A stretch of DNA of 9,812 nucleotides from CAYJEO01 sp964369355. Its GTDB lineage: Bacteria; Bacillota_I; Bacilli_A; RF39; UBA660. The notes under the pieces were generated by a model. That model made no database searches. It was not told where the DNA came from and saw only the letters and a list, made by a program, of their open reading frames with translations. Position numbers and translations under genes: made by a program. The stretch spans positions 1 through 9,812 of the forward strand of contig CAYJEO010000033.1 of the NCBI GenBank assembly GCA_964369355.1, written 5' to 3'. Positions 1 to 6,661 of this stretch are shown here, piece after piece (within the stretch, counting starts at the first letter, position 1; each line of letters starts with the position of its first letter).

Positions 1-90
1 AAAGAAATAGACACTAATTTATATATGCAAAAGTTTAACGAGATTGAGAATTTATCTATTATGGAAGATAATATAGGAAAAACACTTTAA
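1..90 (+). CDS. C-terminal end of an unrecognised upstream gene (partial)
   Basis: Frame 1 is open from the window edge to a TAA at 88-90 and encodes 29 residues, ending in NIGKTL. The fragment is polar and looks helical, with alternating Glu, Asn, Ile and Leu residues, and shows no motif I can name. In related Bacillota the gene before nusB is often an Asp23/YqhY family gene or a member of the spoIIIA cluster, but this tail does not resemble either closely enough to assign it. The stop codon lies within a short AT-rich hairpin that may end the transcript. The reading frame and stop are visible; identity is unknown. Confidence 0.6.
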   Translation, partial: KEIDTNLYMQKFNEIENLSIMEDNIGKTL

Positions 91-106
91 AGTGTTTTTT
101 TTGTTT
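78..106 (+). terminator. Possible Rho-independent terminator before nusB
   Basis: A perfect inverted repeat (AAAAACACT at 78-86 with AGTGTTTTT at 91-99, loop TTAA) is followed by more T residues. The stem is AT-rich with only two G-C pairs, so the hairpin is weak. The upstream stop codon overlaps its loop. It would separate the upstream gene from the nusB operon. Confidence 0.5.
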
Positions 107-149
107 CTTTTATAGTTAATTTATGGTAAAATTAGTTAAGGTGATTTAC

Positions 150-551
150 ATGGAACATTTAAATAGAAGTGAACTTAGAAAAAAAATAATGACAATTTTA
201 TATCAAGTAGGTGTATATGAAAAAAACAAGATGCCGTATGATTTAGAATCTGTAATAAAAGAAGTAGTTGAAATGGAAGTAGAATTTGTAAAAGAAGTTG
301 TTTATGGTGTAGTAACTAATAAAGAACAAATTGATAAGAATGCAAATACATATTTACAAAAATGGACTATAGATAGATTAGGTCATACAGATCAAGCTAT
401 TTTAAGAATGGGTATTTATGAATTATTATACACAGAAACTCCACCAGTAGTAGCTATTAATGAAGCAGTAGAACTAGCTAAAATTTATAGTGATGATGAA
501 GTTAAAGGTATGATTAATGGAGTACTAGATAAAATTTATCACAATAAGTAG
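150..551 (+). CDS. nusB: Transcription antitermination factor NusB
   Basis: NusB is an all-helical RNA-binding protein that joins NusE (ribosomal protein S10) on boxA RNA to promote antitermination, chiefly in rRNA operons. The 133-residue product has the usual family length. The C-terminal half carries the family signature: a VVYGVVTNKEQID stretch, then DRLGHTDQAILRMGIYEL, then PPVVAINEAVELAKIYS and the closing helix with GMINGVLDKI. The ATG at 150 is chosen over an upstream in-frame ATG at 123 because AAGGTG at 138-143 sits 6 nt before it and the homologous region begins here. It is the first gene of a compact operon; the RBS of xseA overlaps its TAG stop. The order nusB-xseA-xseB is conserved across Bacillota. 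Assignment is firm. Confidence 0.95.
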   Translation: MEHLNRSELRKKIMTILYQVGVYEKNKMPYDLESVIKEVVEMEVEFVKEVVYGVVTNKEQIDKNANTYLQKWTIDRLGHTDQAILRMGIYELLYTETPPVVAINEAVELAKIYSDDEVKGMINGVLDKIYHNK

Positions 552-560
552 GTGAATAAA

Positions 561-1907
561 ATGGAACAAAAATATTTGACGGTTGGTGCAATTACAAAAT
601 ATTTAAAATTTAAATTTGATTCTGATGAACATTTAAGAAATGTTTATATAAAAGGAGAAATATCTAATTTTAAAGCGCATTCAACAGGTCATTTTTATTT
701 TTCAATAAAAGATGAGGTAAGTAAAATTAATGCTTTAATGTTTGCTAATAATGCTAAAAAAGTAGATTTTAAACCTCAAGAAGGTTCTAAAGTATTATTA
801 AAGGGTAGAATTAGTGTTTATGAATCTACTGGTAATTATCAAATATATGTAGATGAGATGATTGAAGATGGTGTAGGTAATTTATATATTGCTTTTGAAA
901 AACTAAAAAAACAATTAGATCAAGAAGGTTTATTTGACTCATCTAGAAAACAAAAGTTAAAAAAAATACCTTCTAAGGTAGGTATAGTAACAGCTCCTAC
1001 AGGAGCGGCTGTTAAAGATATAATTTCTACTATTAAAAGAAGATTTCCTATTTGTGAAATTTATTTATTTCCTTCACTAGTTCAAGGTGAATTAGCAAAA
1101 GAAGATATTGTTAAAAATATTAAATTAGCTAATAATTATGACTTAGATGTTTTAATAGTAGGTCGTGGTGGGGGTTCTATTGAGGATTTATGGGCTTTTA
1201 ACGAAGAGATAGTAGCTCGTGCTATATTTGAATCTAGAATTCCTATTATATCTGCAGTAGGGCATGAAGTAGATTTTACTATAGCAGATTTTGTTGCAGA
1301 TCTTCGTGCTCCAACTCCAACTGGTGCAGCTGAAATGGCAGTACCTAACTTACTTGATTTACAAAATAATTTAAATCAATTTAAAATAAGAATAAATGAA
1401 AATATTAATAAAAAAATAAATTTTAATAAATTAATATTAGATTCACATAAAAATTCATTTGTAATTAAAAATCCTTTAATTATGTATGAAAATAAAAAAC
1501 AAAAACTTGATTTAATAATTGAATCTATAAATAAAAATATATATTTAAATATTGAAAAAAAATATGATAAATTAAATAATTTAAAAAATAGTTATATATT
1601 ATTACAACCCGTTAATTTATATAAATCAAAATTAGATAAATTAAATAATATTAAAAATAATTATATTTTAAAAGAACCGATTAACTTATATAAAAATAAA
1701 ATAATATCTTTAGAACATATTTTAGAAAAATTGAATTTAATAAATCCTTTAGAAGTATTAAGAAGAGGATATTCACTAACTTATTTAAATGATTCAATTA
1801 TAAAAAGTACTAAAGATGTTAAAGTAGATCAAACTATTAATTTAAAACTAACAGATGGTATTATAGATGCTGTAGTAGTAAATATTAAGGAGAATAAAAA
1901 TGACTAA
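561..1907 (+). CDS. xseA: Exodeoxyribonuclease VII large subunit XseA
   Basis: This is the catalytic subunit of exonuclease VII, which degrades single-stranded DNA from both ends to short oligonucleotides in repair. The predicted product is 448 residues, typical for the family. It has an N-terminal OB-fold (about 5-105, with YIKGEISNFKAHSTGHFYFS), then the catalytic domain with KVGIVTAPTGAAVKDI (139-154), GRGGGSIEDLWAFNEE (201-216), SAVGHEVDFTIAD (231-243; His235 and Asp238 likely active-site residues) and RAPTPTGAAE (249-258). A long helical arm (about 265-395) contains units repeating every 23 residues, and the C-terminal cap holds RRGYS (401-405). The arm is the XseB-binding region in characterised enzymes. 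I use ATG 561, preceded by AGGTG at 550-554; the in-frame GTG at 552 lies inside that RBS. The gene overlaps xseB by 8 nt. Confidence 0.96.
   Translation: MEQKYLTVGAITKYLKFKFDSDEHLRNVYIKGEISNFKAHSTGHFYFSIKDEVSKINALMFANNAKKVDFKPQEGSKVLLKGRISVYESTGNYQIYVDEMIEDGVGNLYIAFEKLKKQLDQEGLFDSSRKQKLKKIPSKVGIVTAPTGAAVKDIISTIKRRFPICEIYLFPSLVQGELAKEDIVKNIKLANNYDLDVLIVGRGGGSIEDLWAFNEEIVARAIFESRIPIISAVGHEVDFTIADFVADLRAPTPTGAAEMAVPNLLDLQNNLNQFKIRINENINKKINFNKLILDSHKNSFVIKNPLIMYENKKQKLDLIIESINKNIYLNIEKKYDKLNNLKNSYILLQPVNLYKSKLDKLNNIKNNYILKEPINLYKNKIISLEHILEKLNLINPLEVLRRGYSLTYLNDSIIKSTKDVKVDQTINLKLTDGIIDAVVVNIKENKND
1567..1703 (+). repeat. 69-bp (23-residue) tandem repeat within the XseA helical arm
   Basis: Two adjacent units, starting near 1567 and 1636, are clearly related in DNA and protein. 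They encode DKLNNLKNSYILLQPVNLYK and DKLNNIKNNYILKEPINLYK, 23 residues apart. A further related unit (KNSFVIKNPLIMYENK, residues 297-312) lies about two periods upstream with a degenerate unit between. The period fits the helical XseB-binding arm of XseA; the high DNA similarity of the last two units suggests recent internal duplication or conversion. Confidence 0.7.
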
Positions 1908-2121
1908 ATTAAAATTCGAAGAAAAAATTAAACAATTAGAAGTAATAATAAATGAATTAGAAAACGGAACAACTGATTTACAAGATTCTATTGAAAAGTA
2001 TACACAAGCTATGAAATTAGTAAAAGAATGTGATACTGAATTAAAATCTGTAGAAGAACAAGTAGCTAAAATAGTTTCTGAAAATGGACAAGTTACTGAA
2101 TTCGATGAGACTAAAGCTTAA
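1900..2121 (+). CDS. xseB: Exodeoxyribonuclease VII small subunit XseB
   Basis: XseB is the small non-catalytic subunit that binds the helical arm of XseA and is needed for exonuclease VII activity. The 73-residue protein shows the family pattern of two amphipathic helices: FEEKIKQLEVIINELENG (residues 6-23), then LQDSIEKYTQAMKLVKECDTEL spread over about 27-48, followed by a helical VEEQVAKI segment and an acidic tail. The start ATG overlaps the end of xseA by 8 nt and follows AAGGAG at 1887-1892 with good spacing, suggesting coupled translation to balance subunits. Its TAA shares one base with the next ATG (TAATG). Assignment is firm from both motif and context. Confidence 0.95.
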   Translation: MTKLKFEEKIKQLEVIINELENGTTDLQDSIEKYTQAMKLVKECDTELKSVEEQVAKIVSENGQVTEFDETKA

Positions 2122-2435
2122 TGAAATACAATAAATTAGTAAGAGATAATATAGTAGATATAATACTTGAAAATGGTGAGACTCCTATTTTTAAAAAATT
2201 AGATGATAAAGAATACTTACTTGAATTAAAGAAAAAATTACAAGAAGAAGCTTTAGAAGTATTTAATGCTAATAATGATGAAATTTTAGAAGAATTAGCT
2301 GATATTTTAGAAATTATTACCAATATAGCTTTAGAAAATAATTATTCATTAGATGATATTGTAAATAAATCAAAAGAAAAAAATAAACAAAAGGGTTCTT
2401 TTGTTAAAAAAATATATTTGGAGGAAGTTTTATAA
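2121..2435 (+). CDS. MazG-like nucleoside triphosphate pyrophosphohydrolase (small all-alpha, COG4997 type)
   Basis: The 104-residue protein begins KLVRDNIVDII, a hallmark of the small all-alpha NTP pyrophosphatases often labelled phosphoribosyl-ATP pyrophosphohydrolase-like. These are thought to hydrolyse non-canonical or damaged NTPs to NMP and pyrophosphate. The metal-binding pattern is visible as E42-E43-x-x-E46 followed by E58-x-x-D61, consistent with the EExxE...ExxD motif of the MazG superfamily. The substrate cannot be read from sequence, and a role in histidine biosynthesis is unlikely given the context. The start overlaps the xseB stop, so translation is probably coupled. The last codons (from 2423) form the left arm of the operon terminator. 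The 3' portion, from codon 63 onward, is duplicated as a decayed copy at 5481-5629. Confidence 0.85.
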   Translation: MKYNKLVRDNIVDIILENGETPIFKKLDDKEYLLELKKKLQEEALEVFNANNDEILEELADILEIITNIALENNYSLDDIVNKSKEKNKQKGSFVKKIYLEEVL

Positions 2436-2456
2436 AAGTTTAAACTTTCTTTTTTT
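2307..2456 (+). repeat. Left copy of the ~150-bp direct repeat flanking the ABC unit
   Basis: This segment, covering MazG-like codons 63-104, the stop and the terminator through its T tract, recurs at 5481-5629 in the same orientation. Hand alignment gives six mismatches (2346, 2352, 2353, 2354, 2395, 2420) and one missing T in the right copy near 2404-2405, about 95% identity. The longest identical blocks are 2307-2345, 2355-2394 and 2421-2456. Similarity stops abruptly at both ends. This copy lies within the intact gene, so it is likely the ancestral one. Confidence 0.95.
2423..2456 (+). terminator. Rho-independent terminator of the nusB-xse-MazG operon
   Basis: GGAAGTTT (2423-2430) pairs with AAACTTTC (2442-2449), eight base pairs including one G-U, around an 11-nt loop, and is followed by seven T (2450-2456). 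The left arm is coding sequence and the MazG-like TAA (2433-2435) lies in the loop. An identical hairpin and T tract recur at 5596-5629. Confidence 0.8.
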
Positions 2457-2464
2457 ATAATTGA

Positions 2465-2493
2465 TTGACTATTGATTTAAAAAAATATATACT
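2465..2493 (+). promoter_or_regulatory. Sigma-A type promoter for the ABC transporter operon
   Basis: TTGACT (2465-2470) and TATACT (2488-2493) are separated by exactly 17 bp, each one base from the vegetative consensus. Transcription would start near 2500, leaving a leader of about 79 nt before the ATPase gene. The element lies just after the operon terminator and closely resembles the promoter at 7264-7292. Confidence 0.75.
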
Positions 2494-2578
2494 TAAAATA
2501 TAAATATACTTAATTAAAAATAAATAAAATCAAATTCAAACTTAACTTAATAAATTGTATTAGAAAAGAGGTTAAATT

Positions 2579-3265
2579 ATGAATGCAATTAATATTAAAA
2601 ATGTAGTTAAAAAATATCAATTAAAAGAGGAACTAATATTAGCTGTTAATGATGTAACATATAATTTTGAATATGGTAAAATGTATGCAATTATGGGCCA
2701 TTCGGGTTCGGGTAAATCTACGTTAATTCAATGTATGGGACTACTTGATGATGTAACAAAAGGGGATATATATATAAATGAATTAAATGTATCTAAATTA
2801 TCTAATAATGAAAAAAATAAAATTAGAAATAAAGAAATTGGTTTTATATTTCAAAATTATTACTTAAATAATACGATGAAATCTTATGAAAATGTAATGT
2901 TGCCTATGTTAATAAATGAAAAACTTAATAATGCTAACCTAAAATTAAGAGCTATTAAATTACTTGAAATTGTAGGATTAGAAAATAGAATAAAACACTA
3001 TCCTAAAGAATTATCAGGTGGGGAGCAGCAAAGAGTTGCAATAGCAAGAGCTATAGCTAATAATCCTTCAATAATTTTAGCAGATGAGCCTACTGGAAAC
3101 TTAGATGAAGAAAATGAAATACATATTTTTAATATTTTAAAAAAATTAGTTCAAGATGGAAAATGTGTTATAGTTGTTAGTCATAATGAAATAGTAAAAA
3201 AATATGCTGATGTAGTGATAAATATGAAAAAAGGAAAGTTTATGGAGAATAACAATGAAATTTAA
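2579..3265 (+). CDS. ABC transporter ATP-binding protein (MacB/LolD/FtsE type)
   Basis: This 228-residue cytoplasmic ATPase would drive the two FtsX-type permeases encoded downstream. All nucleotide-binding motifs are present: Walker A GHSGSGKST (40-48), Q-loop Gln92 in FIFQNYYL, signature LSGGEQQR (145-152), Walker B IILADE (165-170, catalytic Glu170), D-loop NLD (174-176) and H-loop His202 in VVSHN. The GHSGSGKST and ADEPTGNLD patterns are typical of the MacB/LolD subgroup, which acts by mechanotransmission or exports peptides, lipoproteins or antibiotics. The ATG follows AAAGAGG at 2565-2571 by 7 nt. The gene overlaps the first permease by 11 nt. The substrate is unknown; no precursor peptide or self-immunity gene is visible nearby. 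Confidence 0.93.
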   Translation: MNAINIKNVVKKYQLKEELILAVNDVTYNFEYGKMYAIMGHSGSGKSTLIQCMGLLDDVTKGDIYINELNVSKLSNNEKNKIRNKEIGFIFQNYYLNNTMKSYENVMLPMLINEKLNNANLKLRAIKLLEIVGLENRIKHYPKELSGGEQQRVAIARAIANNPSIILADEPTGNLDEENEIHIFNILKKLVQDGKCVIVVSHNEIVKKYADVVINMKKGKFMENNNEI

Positions 3266-4448
3266 AGGTTATTTGTTTCTTGCTAGAAAAAGTTTTTTTC
3301 AAAAGAAAGTAAACATCATAAATATTTTACTTATGACTTTATCTATAGTTTTAATTGTGTTTGTTTCAAGTTTTTCAAAAACTATGACTAATTTTATATC
3401 AAATCAAGTTAATAATCATATTAATAACAGAGTATTAATTGTTGAAAATAAAGATAATAATTTGAACACTATAATTTCTAATTATTCCTTTATTGCATCA
3501 GAACTTGAATATTTATCTCATGTAAAAACTTTAAAAGAAGAAGAAATTATACTCATAGGTGTTCCTAAAGATTTTATTAAAGTTAAAGACGGGTCAGGAT
3601 TAAATAATAATAACGAAATGATATGCCCAGCAAGTTTTTATCTTGGTAATAATTCAGAAGAAATCAATGAAGATTTTACTAATAATTTATTAGAGGGTAA
3701 TACATTGATTAATGAAAGTATTACTTTGTTGTCTACTAATTACAAACAAGATTATAAGATAGTAGGAACTTATGATCAAAATACATATACTTATGGAGAG
3801 TATAATATTTGTTTTACTGCTCAAAGCAATATTGAAAAAATTAAAACAGAAGAATATAATCAGTTTTTAAATGAATGTGCAATAGATAATGCAGATTGCG
3901 CTAGCTTAGAAGAAAATTATAATGATGCATATATAATGCTTAAAGACTCACTAGATATCGATAAAACTATTGAAATATTAGAAGAACAAGGGTATTTAGT
4001 AACTAAATTAATAGGAATAGATTTATCATCTATTGACTTTATTACAAATGTTTTTTTAAGTATCTCTATTATTATTTGTTTAATTGTTTTTATAATTATG
4101 CTTTTAACTAATAATAAGTTTGTAACATATAATAAAAAAAATAATTTAATTTTTAAAACATTAGGATATAGTGATAATATTTTAATTAAGATAGGTTACT
4201 TAGAAGCAATTATTTTTTCTGCTATAACTATTTTTATAAGTTTAATTATTATTTTGCCTAGTTATTTTTACTTAAATGATTTATATGCAGTAGAAGTTTT
4301 AACAGGTGCAACTATAACTATATCGTCATTTTCAATTATTTTAAGTTGTATACTTGTTTTAGCAGTATCATTATTATCACAATATATATCAATTAAAAAC
4401 CAAGTTAGTAATAGTATTATTGAGGGGTTGAGTGATAATGAAATTTAA
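3255..4448 (+). CDS. ABC transporter permease 1 (MacB/FtsX type)
   Basis: The 397-residue membrane protein has the standard MacB-like layout: one helix near the N-terminus (about 21-41), a large extracytoplasmic domain (about 42-260) and three C-terminal helices (about 262-285, 313-338, 355-378). A cytoplasmic coupling segment, NNLIFKTLGYSDNILIKIGY (about 296-315), precedes the third helix and matches the FtsX-domain pattern around a KTLGY core. The extracytoplasmic part contains four cysteines, two close together (about 208 and 215). Start ATG 3255 follows GGAG (3244-3247) by 7 nt and overlaps the ATPase gene. With permease 2 it probably forms a heterodimeric transmembrane unit. The transported molecule cannot be inferred. 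Confidence 0.88.
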   Translation: MKFKGYLFLARKSFFQKKVNIINILLMTLSIVLIVFVSSFSKTMTNFISNQVNNHINNRVLIVENKDNNLNTIISNYSFIASELEYLSHVKTLKEEEIILIGVPKDFIKVKDGSGLNNNNEMICPASFYLGNNSEEINEDFTNNLLEGNTLINESITLLSTNYKQDYKIVGTYDQNTYTYGEYNICFTAQSNIEKIKTEEYNQFLNECAIDNADCASLEENYNDAYIMLKDSLDIDKTIEILEEQGYLVTKLIGIDLSSIDFITNVFLSISIIICLIVFIIMLLTNNKFVTYNKKNNLIFKTLGYSDNILIKIGYLEAIIFSAITIFISLIIILPSYFYLNDLYAVEVLTGATITISSFSIILSCILVLAVSLLSQYISIKNQVSNSIIEGLSDNEI

Positions 4449-5469
4449 AATTATTATTTTAAACTTACTTAGAAAAAGAAAACTTATGTTTTTTTCTATT
4501 AGTTTTTTTGTAATTTTACTTACTAGTTTTATTTTAGCTAATGGCTTGTCAATTGGTATAGAAAAACAATATAGAAATTTACAAAGTGAATTTGTAGAAA
4601 ATATATATGTACGTTTAAGTTCTACAAAAGATAAGGAAACTGTAGAAGAAGAAATAAATCAAATTAAAAATATTGAAAAATATGATTTCATATATTTTAA
4701 AGATGTTTTAGATTATAGTTTTACAAATGTAGATAACGAATTAATAAATTTAAGTGAAGGTAGATTTATTAATGAAGAAAACGAAATTATTGTTTTTAAA
4801 AATTCTGACATTAATTTAAATGATAGTTTAAAAGTTAAAATAGATGATAAAAATTATATTTTAAAAGTTGTAGGAATATATGAAGAAACTAATTTATTTA
4901 ATTTAAATAATACTCTTATTTTTACTTCAAAAAAATTAATTGAATCTATTAAAGATGAAGAAATTAATAATAATATTTTAATAAAAGCAACTGATTTTAA
5001 AAATATTTCTAACATAGTAAAAGAAATATCAAATAAAGGTGGTTATGATATATACCTATATGAAAATAATTACACTTTATTAAATAGGCATTTAAATTTT
5101 ACTGAAAATATAGATATATTTGTATTTATAATTATGATATTTATATTTGCTTTTATCTTTTTAATCAATTTAGTAATACTTAATGATTTTAAATATGACA
5201 TAGCTATATTAAAAACTGTAGGCTATAACAAATTTGATATTTTAAAAATTTTGGTTATATTTAGTATAATATTGTTTATAATATCATTTTTTATATCTAT
5301 AATATTTTCTTTTATAACAGTGTTATTTTTGAGTAATATTATAGTATTAAATATAAATGTTTTAATTCATTGCTTATTAAGCATTTTAATAGTAATGACT
5401 ATATCTTTAGTACTAACACTATATTTTATTAATAAAATAAATATTATTACTTTAATTAAAAGTAAGTAA
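4438..5469 (+). CDS. ABC transporter permease 2 (FtsX type)
   Basis: This second permease (343 residues from ATG 4438) repeats the architecture of its neighbour, with a helix at about 15-38, an extracytoplasmic domain of about 185 residues and three helices at about 227-248, 270-298 and 309-331. The FtsX coupling segment reads DIAILKTVGYNKFDILKI, sharing the KT(L/V)GY core with permease 1. Its soluble domain is shorter, which suggests a heterodimer of unequal partners. The start is ambiguous: an in-frame GTG at 4432 lies only 4 nt after AGGGG (4423-4427), and the ATG is 10 nt after it. I prefer the ATG because the protein then begins MKFK, like permease 1. It overlaps the preceding gene. Only 11 bp separate its stop from the right-hand direct repeat. 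Confidence 0.86.
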   Translation: MKFKIIILNLLRKRKLMFFSISFFVILLTSFILANGLSIGIEKQYRNLQSEFVENIYVRLSSTKDKETVEEEINQIKNIEKYDFIYFKDVLDYSFTNVDNELINLSEGRFINEENEIIVFKNSDINLNDSLKVKIDDKNYILKVVGIYEETNLFNLNNTLIFTSKKLIESIKDEEINNNILIKATDFKNISNIVKEISNKGGYDIYLYENNYTLLNRHLNFTENIDIFVFIIMIFIFAFIFLINLVILNDFKYDIAILKTVGYNKFDILKILVIFSIILFIISFFISIIFSFITVLFLSNIIVLNINVLIHCLLSILIVMTISLVLTLYFINKINIITLIKSK

Positions 5470-5480
5470 AACTATACTAA

Positions 5481-5629
5481 TTAGAAATTATTACCAATAT
5501 AGCTTTAGAAAATAATTATACATTATGAGATATTGTAAATAAATCAAAAGAAAAAAATAAACAAAAGGATTCTTTTGTAAAAAAATATATTTAGAGGAAG
5601 TTTTATAAAAGTTTAAACTTTCTTTTTTT
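5481..5629 (+). pseudogene. Decayed 3' fragment of the MazG-like gene (right copy of the direct repeat)
   Basis: About 95% identical to 2307-2456 and in the same orientation. Translated in the ancestral frame it starts LEIITNIALENNY like residues 63-75 of the intact protein, then meets TGA at 5526-5528. A later single-T deletion (5578-5579 region) shifts the frame and produces TAG. It lacks the catalytic EExxE and ExxD motifs and has no start or RBS, so it cannot be functional as a protein. Its terminator half is perfectly conserved, suggesting it has been kept as the transcription end of the ABC operon. It is either a recombination scar or the remainder of a duplicated gene. Confidence 0.9.
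5596..5629 (+). terminator. Terminator of the ABC transporter operon (copied from the MazG-like gene)
   Basis: GGAAGTTT (5596-5603) pairs with AAACTTTC (5615-5622) around an 11-nt loop and is followed by seven T (5623-5629). It is base-for-base identical to the hairpin at 2423-2456. It is the only terminator seen after permease 2, so it probably ends that operon before spoIVB. Confidence 0.78.
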
Positions 5630-5670
5630 GTTTATAATAAAAATGTAGTCTGTTATAAGGAGTTGTAAAA

Positions 5671-6661
5671 GTGAAAATTAAAAAATTTAAAAAAACTCTA
5701 TTTATTATTCTTCTAACTATTATTAGTATTCCTTTTAACGTGTATGCTTATTCAGAATATATAATTGCATCAGGAGAAAATGTCGGAATACAATTAAATG
5801 CTAAAGGTATTATTATTGTAGGTAGTTATGATATAGGAAATGTAAATACATTTAAAGAAGCTAATTTACAATTAGGTGATATGATAACTCATATAAACGA
5901 TATTGAGGTAATAGACATTTCTAATATGATTAAAGTGTTAAATGAAGTAAAAACAAATGAAGTAGAATTAACATATATAAGAAATGATATAGAAGCTAAA
6001 ACAACTCTTAAATTAGTAAGAGATGAATCTAATATAATCAAAACCGGATTATATGTAAAAGACAGTATTACAGGAGTAGGAACAATAACTTTCATAGATC
6101 CAAACACGAAAATTTTTGGTGCTTTAGGACATGAAATAGTAGAAAAAGAAACAGGTCAAATTTTAGAAATAAAAGATGGTGAAATATTTGAATCAACAGT
6201 AACTGGAATTACTAAATCAACAATAGGTGATCCAGGTGAAAAAAACGCTAGATATTTTTCAGATGATATTAAGGGTTCTTTATATGAGAATACCAACAAA
6301 GGTGTTTTTGGAATATATACTGATGATATAAATGAAGACACTTTATATAAAGTAGCTAATTTAGAAGATGTTGAATTAGGTACTGCTTATATTAAAACAG
6401 TCTTAGAAGATAAACAAATATTAGAATATGAAATAAATATAACTAAAATAGACCAAAATGAAAATAAAGAAACAAAAAATATTACTTTTGAAATTACTGA
6501 TGAGGATTTATTAAAACAAACTGGTGGAGTAGTCCAAGGAATGAGTGGTTCACCTATCATCCAAGGAGAATATATTATTGGAGCAGTAACACATGTTGTA
6601 GTAGATAATCCAGAAAAGGGTTATGGAATATTAATAACTAATATTTTAGAAGAAGCAGAAA
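5671..6661 (+). CDS. spoIVB: SpoIVB-type serine peptidase (S55), C-terminus lost at an assembly gap
   Basis: SpoIVB is a forespore-secreted serine peptidase that in Bacillus cleaves SpoIVFA to trigger SpoIVFB processing of pro-sigma-K. Visible here are a basic N-terminus and hydrophobic helix (about 8-27, signal or anchor), a PDZ domain (about 35-118, with LQLGDMITHINDIEV) and the S55 domain from about 130. The catalytic residues are identifiable: His154 in FGALGHEI, Asp277 in ITDEDLL and Ser292 in VQGMSGSPI; the Asp-Ser spacing of 15 equals that in Bacillus (Asp363/Ser378). The reading reaches GYGILITNILEEAE, very near the usual family end, then runs into 10 N. Residues read beyond the gap are not reliable. 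The GTG start follows TAAGGAG (5656-5662) by 8 nt. No clear sigma-F/G promoter was found. In Bacillus the next gene is spo0A; here it is not. Confidence 0.9.

Noticed and set aside
101..132. Promoter-like TTGTTT ... TGGTAAAAT upstream of nusB
   Set aside because: The -10 looks good (extended TGG-TAAAAT), but the spacer to TTGTTT is about 20 bp and transcription would start at about 139, inside the nusB RBS, so I do not call it.
123..149. Upstream in-frame ATG extending NusB by nine residues
   Set aside because: It has no RBS, whereas ATG 150 has AAGGTG at ideal spacing and matches the normal NusB N-terminus.
552..560. GTG start for XseA
   Set aside because: The GTG overlaps the AGGTG RBS that serves ATG 561; the added three residues have no support.
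2111..2323. Antisense open frame opposite the MazG-like gene
   Set aside because: It is a shadow of the coding strand in AT-rich DNA, with no RBS or recognisable domain; the same holds for antisense frames at 5889-6107, 6156-6341, 7537-7743, 8267-8596 and 8735-8977.
2121..2435. Histidine-pathway HisE (phosphoribosyl-ATP pyrophosphatase)
   Set aside because: The KLVRDNIVDII opening and spacing fit the small MazG-like house-cleaning family, and no his genes are nearby.
2307..5629. Composite transposon or IS target duplication
   Set aside because: No transposase, no inverted terminal repeats, and the repeats are far longer than target duplications and consist of host gene sequence.
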